In this document: positions 31,562-37,471 of the stretch, in pieces | Position numbering within the stretch: position 1 is the stretch's first letter | Layout: every line of letters starts with the position of its first letter | From: Verrucomicrobiota bacterium | Lineage (GTDB): Bacteria > Verrucomicrobiota > Verrucomicrobiia > Limisphaerales > UBA8199 | Direction of reading: 5' to 3' | Length of the DNA: 37,471 nucleotides | NCBI GenBank assembly: GCA_029974925.1 | Contig: JARKQH010000476.1 | Location: forward strand, 1-37,471 | Notes under the pieces: generated by a model | Databases searched by the model: none | What the model was told of the DNA's origin: nothing | The model's input: only the letters and a program-made list of their open reading frames with translations | Translations under genes and position numbers: made by a program

Positions 31562-34282
31562 GTGTTTAACGAAGAGTCCATGGCCGCGCGCGGCCGGGAT
31601 GCCATTCTCATTCGCGGCGCGCGCGAGCATAACCTGAAGAACCTGTCGTTGCGGATTCCTCGCGACCGGTTTGTGGTGGTGACGGGCGTCAGCGGCTCGG
31701 GCAAGAGCACGCTGGCCTTTGACCTCCTTTTCGCCGAAGGCCAGCGGCGGTTTTTGGACTCGATGAACGTCTATGCGCGGCAGTTTATCGAGCAACTGTC
31801 GCGTCCGGACGTGGACCTCATCAGCGGCATCCCCCCCACCGTCAGCATCGAGCAGCGCACCAGCCGTGGCGGGGGCAAGAGCACCGTCGCCACGGTCACC
31901 GAAGTGTATCATTTCATCCGGTTGCTGTTCACGAAGCTGGGGACCACCTACTGTCCCGATTGCCAGGTCCCCGTTCAGGCGCAGACCCGCGATGAGCTGG
32001 CCCGCCAGCTTCGCCGGGAACTGCGGCAGCGCGGTCCGTTGCGCCTGCTGGCGCCGGTGGTCAAACACCGCAAAGGGTTCCACACGGATGTGGGCGAGTG
32101 GGCCGCCAAACACGGCTATGCCGAGGTCCGCGCGGACGGCCGGGTGCGGAGCACGAAGGAGCCTCTGCGGCTGGACCGGTTCCGCGAACACGATGTCGAG
32201 ATCGTGACCGGCACGCTGGAAACGGCGCGGTCGCTGGACCTGGTTGAGGCGACGCTGAAGCTGGGCAACGGGACGCTGCTGGCGCTGGACCCGCAAGGGG
32301 GGGTGACGGTGCATTCGACCGAACGGGCGTGTCCCGCCTGCGGGCGCTCTTTCGAGCCACTGGACCCGAAACATTTCAGCTACAACTCGCCGCGCGGCTG
32401 GTGTCCGCGCTGCCGCGGGTTTGGCGAACTGTTTTATCTGCCGGACGTGGACCGCGGCGCGCGCGCCGAGGCGATTGAAGAGTCATGGTTTGAATGGCAG
32501 GAAGGCAGCCGCGAGATTTGTCCGGAGTGCGGCGGGGCGCGGCTCAACCGCCTGGCGCGCGCAGTGCGGCTGGAGAACGCCGATCTGCGCCTGGGGATGA
32601 GCCCCGGACGGACGGCGCCGACCATTGACACCCTTTCGGCCATGTCCGTGGAAGTGGCCGGCGAGTTTTTCCGGCGGCTCAAGGCGGTGGGGCGGGCGGC
32701 CATGATTGCGCGGGACATTCTGCCCGAGATTCGAGACCGGCTGAAATTCATGGGCGAGGTTGGGTTGGGCTATCTCCAACTGGGGCGGGGGGTTCCGACG
32801 CTGTCGGGCGGGGAGGGGCAGCGGATTCGCCTCGCGGCGCAGCTCGGGTCCAACCTCAGCGGCGTCCTTTACATTCTGGACGAGCCTACGATCGGGCTGC
32901 ACGCGCGGGACAACCAACAATTGCTCCGCGCGCTGGACCAACTCAAAGCCCGTGGCAACTCCATCCTCGTGGTCGAGCACGACGAGGAAACCATGCGCCG
33001 GGCGGACTACATCATTGACTTGGGCCCGGGAGCCGGCGTGCACGGCGGCACCGTCGTGGCTGCGGGCACCCTTCGTGAATTGGTCCGCCACCCGGCGTCC
33101 ATCACGGGGCAGTGCCTGCGCGCGCGGAGAAGGTATCCCACCCGCGGCCGGCGCCGGCCGGTGATTTCCCCCGCCGGAGGCCGGCAAGGGGCGGCCGGGG
33201 CGCGGCACGGTTGGCTCACGTTGCGACAGGCCCGCCGCAACAACCTCAAGAATCTGACGGTTCATTTCCCGCTCGGACGGCTGGTGTTTGTCACGGGAGT
33301 CAGCGGTTCGGGCAAAAGCACCTTGGTTCGCGAATGCCTGCTGCCGGCTCTGACCGAGGCGCTGAAAGCCAGGCGCGGCCGCTCGAGGGCGGGAGCGGAG
33401 GGCGGCGCAGACCGCGGGGGTGAGAGCGCCGGGGACTCCGGCCCCCTGGTGACGGGTTTTGATTCAATCCAGGCTGTTTATGAGGTGGACCAATCGCCCA
33501 TTGGCCGGACCCCGCGCTCGATCCCGGCTACGTACGTGGGATTCTTTGATGAAATCCGGCAGCTTTTCGCCCAGGTGCCCGAGGCCCGCCTGCGCGGGTA
33601 CGGGCCGGGCCGGTTCTCGTTCAACAGCCCGCAGGGGCGGTGTCCCCAATGCGAAGGGGCGGGCACGCTGAAGTTGGAGATGAATTTCCTGCCGCCGGCT
33701 TTTGTGCGGTGCGAAGTCTGCGGCGGCTGCCGTTTCAATCCCGAGACCCTCGACATCGAGTACCGCGGTCGGAACATCGCCCAGGTCCTCGAAATGTCGG
33801 TTGAAGAAGCGTTGGAGTTTTTTGCCAGCCTCCCCCGCATCCAGCGGGCGCTCCAAGCCCTGTGCGACACGGGCCTGGAATATCTGAAGCTGGGTCAAAC
33901 CAGCCCGACCCTCAGCGGCGGCGAGGCCCAGCGCGTCAAGTTGGTCACCCATCTGCTGGCCGGCTTGCGACCGGCGGAGCCGCTCGAGCGCCACCCGAGG
34001 CGCAACCTGTTTATTCTTGAGGAACCCACCATTGGTCTGCATATCGCCGACGTGAAACGCCTGGTGGAAGTGCTTCAGCGCCTCGTGGACTTGGGCCATT
34101 CCGTGATCGTCATCGAACACAACCTTGACCTGATTGCGGAAGCCGACTGGGTCATTGACCTCGGCCCGGAGGGGGGCGACGCCGGGGGGCGGATTGTGGC
34201 CGAGGGGACGCCGGAGGAGGTGGCGCGCAACAAAATCTCGCACACCGGCCGGTTTTTGCGCAAACTGCTGTCCAGATCATGA
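31562..34282 (+). CDS. uvrA: Excinuclease ABC subunit A (UvrA; possibly a paralogue)
   Basis: A 906-aa protein read from a GTG at 31562; the ATG at 31580 (MAARGRDAILIRGAREHNLK) is an equally good start. First ABC half: Walker A GVSGSGKSTLAFDLLFAEGQ, the UvrB-binding region (RLLAPVVKHRKGFHTDVGEW), zinc-finger pairs CPACGRSF/CPRCRGFG, signature LSGGEGQRIRLA and LYILDEPTIGLHARDN. Second half: GVSGSGKSTLVRECLLPA, CPQCEGAGTLKLEMNFLP, CEVCGGCRFN, LSGGEAQRVKLV and LFILEEPTIGLHIADV, with Glu replacing the usual Walker B Asp. Family role: damage recognition in nucleotide excision repair. The stop overlaps a 5' copy of the Uma2 start as ATGA. Its last 32 codons are duplicated at 34992-35087, beyond a TA cassette. 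Confidence 0.93.
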   Translation: MFNEESMAARGRDAILIRGAREHNLKNLSLRIPRDRFVVVTGVSGSGKSTLAFDLLFAEGQRRFLDSMNVYARQFIEQLSRPDVDLISGIPPTVSIEQRTSRGGGKSTVATVTEVYHFIRLLFTKLGTTYCPDCQVPVQAQTRDELARQLRRELRQRGPLRLLAPVVKHRKGFHTDVGEWAAKHGYAEVRADGRVRSTKEPLRLDRFREHDVEIVTGTLETARSLDLVEATLKLGNGTLLALDPQGGVTVHSTERACPACGRSFEPLDPKHFSYNSPRGWCPRCRGFGELFYLPDVDRGARAEAIEESWFEWQEGSREICPECGGARLNRLARAVRLENADLRLGMSPGRTAPTIDTLSAMSVEVAGEFFRRLKAVGRAAMIARDILPEIRDRLKFMGEVGLGYLQLGRGVPTLSGGEGQRIRLAAQLGSNLSGVLYILDEPTIGLHARDNQQLLRALDQLKARGNSILVVEHDEETMRRADYIIDLGPGAGVHGGTVVAAGTLRELVRHPASITGQCLRARRRYPTRGRRRPVISPAGGRQGAAGARHGWLTLRQARRNNLKNLTVHFPLGRLVFVTGVSGSGKSTLVRECLLPALTEALKARRGRSRAGAEGGADRGGESAGDSGPLVTGFDSIQAVYEVDQSPIGRTPRSIPATYVGFFDEIRQLFAQVPEARLRGYGPGRFSFNSPQGRCPQCEGAGTLKLEMNFLPPAFVRCEVCGGCRFNPETLDIEYRGRNIAQVLEMSVEEALEFFASLPRIQRALQALCDTGLEYLKLGQTSPTLSGGEAQRVKLVTHLLAGLRPAEPLERHPRRNLFILEEPTIGLHIADVKRLVEVLQRLVDLGHSVIVIEHNLDLIAEADWVIDLGPEGGDAGGRIVAEGTPEEVARNKISHTGRFLRKLLSRS

Positions 34283-34308
34283 GCCTGCCCTACGCGGAGA
34301 CGTGGTGC
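34187..34308 (+). repeat. 122-bp direct repeat, copy 1 (uvrA end plus Uma2 start)
   Basis: Matches 34992-35113 with four substitutions and no gaps (118/122), offset 805 bp. A weaker match extends 9 bp to the left. It contains the genuine uvrA 3' end, then ATGAGCCTGCCCTACGCGGA, a truncated copy of the Uma2 start that hits a stop at 34309-34311. Confidence 0.95.
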
Positions 34309-34383
34309 TGACAGCCGGAATGCCCGCCGTGCGGCGGCCTAAAATCGTTTGCGGGACGGAGGATGGAAAAGTAGTGTGTTAGC

Positions 34384-34602
34384 ATGAGTTCAGAGCAGCT
34401 TCTCTCGCAGATCGAGGCTTTGCCCGAAGAGTCCCGCCGGTTGCTGATGGAATTGGTTGCCCAACTGGCCCGGCAGGCTGGAAAACCTGTCACTCCGGCC
34501 CCGCCCCACCCGTTCAAGTTTGATTGGGAGGACGGATTGGCGGGGGCATTCCCCGGCGCCAGCTCGGTTGAGCTGCAGCACCTATCCAGCGAGTGGCGAT
34601 GA
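34384..34602 (+). CDS. Small antitoxin (DUF2281/VapB-like) of a PIN toxin
   Basis: A 72-aa protein. The N-terminal helix MSSEQLLSQIEALPEESRRL followed by LMELVAQLARQ resembles the 'LLEEIESLPPELQ-EVLDFV' start of DUF2281-type antitoxins. The C-terminus (FKFDWEDGLAGAF) is acidic and aromatic, typical of a toxin-wrapping tail. No DNA-binding domain is obvious. The stop overlaps the PIN start as ATGA (34599-34602). A short GC hairpin (34324-34337) lies upstream. Confidence 0.75.
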   Translation: MSSEQLLSQIEALPEESRRLLMELVAQLARQAGKPVTPAPPHPFKFDWEDGLAGAFPGASSVELQHLSSEWR

Positions 34603-34982
34603 ACTTCCTTGTGGATACCAATATCTTCCTGGAGATCCTTCTCGGTCAGCCGAACAAGGGGCGGTGCAAGAGTTTTCTCCAGGAGAACACAGGCCGTTGT
34701 GCCATCTCCGATTTTGCAGCCCATTCAATCGGTGTGATATGTTACCGGAGCCGCAGGCAGCAGGTTTACCAGGCCTTTCTCAGTGATATTTTTCCCGCGA
34801 CAACACTCCTCCATCTTGACAAGCAGGGCTATGCCGCCGTCCTCCAGAGTCATCAGCGATACGGACTCGACTTTGACGACGCGTACCATTTCACCCTGGC
34901 CCGGTCGTGCGGGCTCACGCTGGTCACGCAAGACAGCGACTTCGACCGCGTCAAGGCGGAAGTCTCATTGCGGTTTCTTTGA
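34599..34982 (+). CDS. PIN-domain toxin (VapC-like)
   Basis: A 127-aa protein: MNFLVDTNIFLEILLGQPNK carries the first catalytic Asp. CAISDFAAHSIGVI supplies the second acidic position as Asp where Glu is more common. GLDFDDAYHFTLARSCGLTL and VTQDSDFDRV supply the third and fourth. It should be an RNase of the VapC class. It is only distantly similar to the PIN protein at 15889-16317, so the two cassettes are not simple copies of one another. The stop codon is the last part of the inserted segment, and the duplicated uvrA tail follows directly. Confidence 0.88.
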   Translation: MNFLVDTNIFLEILLGQPNKGRCKSFLQENTGRCAISDFAAHSIGVICYRSRRQQVYQAFLSDIFPATTLLHLDKQGYAAVLQSHQRYGLDFDDAYHFTLARSCGLTLVTQDSDFDRVKAEVSLRFL

Positions 34983-35087
34983 GACTACGGCGGGCGGATT
35001 GTGGCCGAGGGGACGCCGGAGGAGGTGGCGCGCAACAAAATCTCGCACACCGGCCGGTTCTTGCGCAAACTGCTGTCCAGATCATGA
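34983..35087 (+). pseudogene. Duplicated uvrA 3' fragment
   Basis: 34 codons in frame, DYGGRIVAEGTPEEVARNKI onward to KLLSRS and the stop at 35085-35087, identical in reading to the end of the full uvrA at 34282 apart from the first codons. It has no start and is part of repeat copy 2. Confidence 0.9.
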
Positions 35088-35113
35088 GCATGCCCTACGC
35101 GGAAACGTTGTGC
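34992..35113 (+). repeat. 122-bp direct repeat, copy 2 (uvrA end plus Uma2 start)
   Basis: The second copy of 34187-34308. Here the uvrA tail is an orphan and the Uma2 gene that begins in it is intact. Confidence 0.95.
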
Positions 35114-35563
35114 GGTGAAATGGTGATGCGTTCGGCCCCGGGCCGGCGCCATGAAATCATCTGCGCCCGGCTGCATCAGTACATCCGCGCCAGCGTGGCC
35201 AATCTTTCGAGCACCCGCCTGCTTCCACCGCGGACGCGGATTTCCTTCCGGCCGGATTTGGCCCTGTGCCCCGATCTGGCCCTCGTGGCCACCGCCAATG
35301 ACAGACTTTGGCTCGCCGCCGAGATCGTCAACTCGGAGGACCACCGCCCCGACACCGTCGTCAAGAAACAGCTTTACGAGGAAATCCGCCTGCCGCGCCT
35401 TTGGATGATTGACCCGCGCTACGACAACGTCGAGGTCTATCATTCCAGCCCCTACGGCCTGGTGCTCAAGGGCATCCTCGCCGGCCGGGACGTTCTGACG
35501 GAGACCCTGTTGCCGGAATTCGAGATCGGCATTGCCAAATTGTTCGAAACTCCCGCGGTGTAA
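35084..35563 (+). CDS. Uma2-family (DUF820) PD-(D/E)XK-like protein
   Basis: A 159-aa protein from the ATG at 35084, inside repeat copy 2; 35090 is a second possible ATG. The Uma2 core is present: FRPDLALCPDLALVAT (the Asp), WLAAEIVNSEDHRPDTVVKK (E-[IV]-x-[NS] then D-x3-K) and QLYEEIRLPRLWMIDPRYDN. Uma2 proteins share the restriction-endonuclease fold. Their activity is largely unproven, and many copies occur in cyanobacteria and Verrucomicrobia. Before the TA insertion its start overlapped the uvrA stop, so it was translationally coupled to uvrA. It overlaps the GH5-like gene start as TAATG. Confidence 0.85.
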   Translation: MSMPYAETLCGEMVMRSAPGRRHEIICARLHQYIRASVANLSSTRLLPPRTRISFRPDLALCPDLALVATANDRLWLAAEIVNSEDHRPDTVVKKQLYEEIRLPRLWMIDPRYDNVEVYHSSPYGLVLKGILAGRDVLTETLLPEFEIGIAKLFETPAV

Positions 35564-36780
35564 TGAACAACTCCTGCCTGGGCTGGGGCGCCGCCTCGCC
35601 CCGAGCGCGACTGGCGGGCGGGTTCGCCCCGGCAGCCGCGGCCGGCCTCTGTCTGGTTGCTTTGGCCGCCGGGTGCGCCCGGCCGTTGCCGGATTCAACC
35701 GTCAAACCCGCCTCGCCGGCGCGGACCCTGGCCCCGCCCGGCCCGCCGCGGCCGGCCCGCGATTGGGTCCGGATTTCCGCCGACAGCCGGGGATTCGTGG
35801 CGGGGCGCGCCGAAAAGCCCTTTGTTCCCTGGGGTTTCAACTACGACCGGGATTACCAGATGCGCCTGCTCGAGGATTATTGGGAGGCGGAGTGGGACAC
35901 CGTCACGCAGGATTTCAGGGAGATGAAAGCGCTGGGCGCCAATGTGGTGCGCCTCCATCTCCAGTTCGCGAAGTTCATGCTGGGGCCGGACCAGCCCAAC
36001 CCCCACGCCTTGCGCCAGCTTGCCCGCCTGCTGGCGCTGGCGGAGGATACGGGCCTCTATCTCGACCTCACCGGTCTGGCGTGCTATCGCAAAGCGGAGG
36101 TCCCGGCCTGGTATGACCGCCTGGAGGAAGCGGACCGCTGGCGGGCCCAGGCCCGCTTCTGGGAGGCCATCGCTCGAACCTGCCGCCGCAGCCCCGCGGT
36201 ATTCTGTTACAACCTCATGAACGAGCCGGTCGTCCCGGGCTCCCCGCGAAAACCGGGAGACTGGCTCCTCGGGGAACTGGCCGGGTTCCATTACGTCCAG
36301 GCGATTACCCTCCGGCCGGGAGACCGCGCCCGGCCGGAAATCGCGCGCGCCTGGGTCGAGCAGCTCACGGCGGCCATTCGCCAACATGACCGCCGCCACC
36401 TCATTACGCTGGGCTTCCTGCCCAACAGCCTCGAGACCCCCGTGAGCGGCTCCGGCTTTCCGCCCGCGAAAGTCGCCGGCTCGCTCGACTTTGTGTGTGT
36501 CCACCTGTATCCCGGCCGGGGGCGGCTCGAGGCCGATCTCGAGACGCTCCGGGGTTTCGACGTGGGCAAGCCGGTTGTCATCGAGGAAATTTTTCCCCTC
36601 TCGTGCAGTCCGGGTGAGTTGCGCGAGTTTATTGAAAAATCCCGGCCGCATGCCGCCGGCTGGATCGGTTTCTACTGGGGCCAGACGCCGGAAGAGCTCG
36701 CTCGCGAAAAAACCGTTGCCGCCGCCCTGACAGGCCAGTGGCTGGAACTGTTCCAGGCCCTCGCGGTGGGCGCGCGCTAA
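35563..36780 (+). CDS. Glycoside hydrolase family 5-like lipoprotein
   Basis: A 405-aa protein. The signal region ends with LVALAAGCARP (lipobox L-A-A-G-C, Cys38), so an outer-membrane or periplasmic lipoprotein is likely. After a Pro-rich linker comes a (beta/alpha)8 GH5-like fold: PFVPWGFNYDRDYQMR, MKALGANVVRLHLQFAKFM, the acid/base motif FCYNLMNEPVV (Glu221), FVCVHLYPG, and the nucleophile region KPVVIEEIFPL (Glu341/Glu342), ending GWIGFYWGQTPEE. Both catalytic glutamates appear present. Beta-glucan or mannan hydrolysis is plausible, but the specificity is unknown. It begins in the TAATG overlap with the Uma2 gene, an odd operon partner for a repair gene line. Confidence 0.85.
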   Translation: MNNSCLGWGAASPRARLAGGFAPAAAAGLCLVALAAGCARPLPDSTVKPASPARTLAPPGPPRPARDWVRISADSRGFVAGRAEKPFVPWGFNYDRDYQMRLLEDYWEAEWDTVTQDFREMKALGANVVRLHLQFAKFMLGPDQPNPHALRQLARLLALAEDTGLYLDLTGLACYRKAEVPAWYDRLEEADRWRAQARFWEAIARTCRRSPAVFCYNLMNEPVVPGSPRKPGDWLLGELAGFHYVQAITLRPGDRARPEIARAWVEQLTAAIRQHDRRHLITLGFLPNSLETPVSGSGFPPAKVAGSLDFVCVHLYPGRGRLEADLETLRGFDVGKPVVIEEIFPLSCSPGELREFIEKSRPHAAGWIGFYWGQTPEELAREKTVAAALTGQWLELFQALAVGAR

Positions 36781-37471
36781 AGCCGGAACGGCTGCGAACC
36801 GTCACCGGCTCGGGAACCGAACGCGGAAAGGAAGTCCCGACAAACGCCCCGGGGATCCGGAAAGCTCCGCGGACAGAACGAAACGTGCCCGCCCCTGTCC
36901 TCGCGGCGGGGAGGCGCAGGACCCCCGGGAGGCCAAAAGGATGCCAGGACAAGGGGGGCGCGCGGCCCAACCTTCTTCCCGTTGGAACAATACGGCAAAA
37001 GGCGGCGGGTTGGCGGAGGGAAGTGCCCTTTTGGGGCAGATTTTGATCCAGAATTGACCGTAGCCCTGGCTCGCGGTGATCAGGAATCGGGGGGATAATG
37101 AGGGTATGCGGACACTGCCATTTCGGGAGACAGCGGGATCGGACGGCTTTCAAGCCGGGACAGCCAGGCTCCGCCGCTGGGGTGCGGCATGCCAGCGGCT
37201 GGCGAAGCAGCGACGGGAGTGGACGGCGGAAGCAACACTGAGGAGCCGCTGGGTGCGCATGGGAATCAATTTCGCGGCGCTGGTCCGCCGGCCAGCCAGG
37301 GCGGGTTGGTATTGGGAAAACATCCGGCGTGAATGGCGCCCCGACCGGCGAACCCAGGGCGTCGCCCGGCTGAAGAGCGGCGGGAACACACGCCGGGAAA
37401 ACGCGGCCCGGTGAGCTGCCACCTGTCGGTGCGGTGCGCCCAGGGCAGCCCGTGCCGGTGCAGCGCCGCCG
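36781..37471. other. 691-bp region with no convincing gene
   Basis: GC-rich sequence after the GH5-like gene. It holds a short hairpin, TGCCC (37024-37028)/GGGCA (37034-37038), followed by GATTTT, which might act as a weak terminator. One open frame on the plus strand is listed separately with low confidence. Nothing else is recognised. Confidence 0.5.
37106..37414 (+). CDS. Small hypothetical protein (doubtful)
   Basis: 102 codons from the ATG at 37106; an in-frame start at 37076 exists. The product is Arg- and Trp-rich (RLAKQRREWTAEATLRSRWV, GWYWENIRREWRPDRR) with no recognised domain, no signal peptide and no ribosome-binding site. Such composition can arise by chance in GC-rich DNA. Included only because nothing else occupies the stretch. 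Confidence 0.25.
   Translation: MRTLPFRETAGSDGFQAGTARLRRWGAACQRLAKQRREWTAEATLRSRWVRMGINFAALVRRPARAGWYWENIRREWRPDRRTQGVARLKSGGNTRRENAAR

Larger units (their letters stand above)
34309..34982 (+). mobile_element. TA cassette inserted between direct repeats (cassette 2)
   Basis: A unique segment of about 674 bp between the 122-bp repeats. It holds only an antitoxin and a PIN toxin, and it ends exactly at the toxin stop codon (34980-34982). Removing it with one repeat restores uvrA and the Uma2 gene overlapping as ATGA. No recombinase or inverted terminal repeats are seen. Mobility is inferred from the duplication. Confidence 0.6.

Overview
The window is GC-rich and looks like a chromosomal segment of a free-living, heterotrophic Verrucomicrobiota, probably in the Limisphaerales/Pedosphaera area. 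The clues are a DUF1559-type prepilin with the [19 protein letters not shown] signature, large secreted modular proteins with tails ending in FYR-type motifs, BNR_4 proteins, weak Shine-Dalgarno use, and many small toxin-antitoxin (TA) modules. This assignment rests on protein style only; there is no rRNA gene here. I saw no tRNA, rRNA, CRISPR array or transposase.

Layout. 1-4.0 kb is an accessory island. It holds a glycerophosphodiester phosphodiesterase cut by the window edge, the C-terminal tail of a lost DNA methyltransferase, a GGCT-like protein, an MNT/HEPN pair whose HEPN protein lacks the usual catalytic His, a divergent PD-(D/E)XK-like/DprA-like pair, and a DUF6036-type pair whose nucleotidyltransferase has lost its middle. 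4.0-12.7 kb holds a DUF192 lipoprotein, then four co-directional minus-strand genes: a prepilin, a 943-aa modular secreted protein and two BNR_4 proteins. These look like a secreted polysaccharide-binding or -degrading set. 12.7-15.5 kb is a divergent sensor kinase/NarL-type regulator pair. 15.4-16.4 kb is a Phd/PIN TA cassette bounded by 77-bp direct repeats. 16.4-23.8 kb has a TPR protein, a secreted PA14-like protein, an S9 peptidase and a convergent secreted serpin. 23.8-24.1 kb is an AT-rich regulatory gap. 24.1-28.9 kb has a BchE-type radical SAM/B12 protein overlapping wrbA, then nuoABCD on the other strand. 29.3-36.8 kb has a hexapeptide acetyltransferase, a sigma-54 activator, and a tightly coupled uvrA - Uma2 - GH5-like gene line. 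That line is interrupted by a second PIN TA cassette, again between direct repeats (122 bp). The last 0.7 kb has no convincing gene.

Most notable observation. Two unrelated PIN-type TA cassettes (about 0.9 and 0.8 kb) each sit exactly at a gene-gene junction, and in both cases that junction sequence has been duplicated on either side (77 bp with 3 mismatches; 122 bp with 4 mismatches). Both neighbouring genes stay intact each time. No transposase or integrase is present. The pattern fits single-crossover (Campbell-like) insertion of a small circle carrying junction homology, or an unknown way of mobilising small TA modules.
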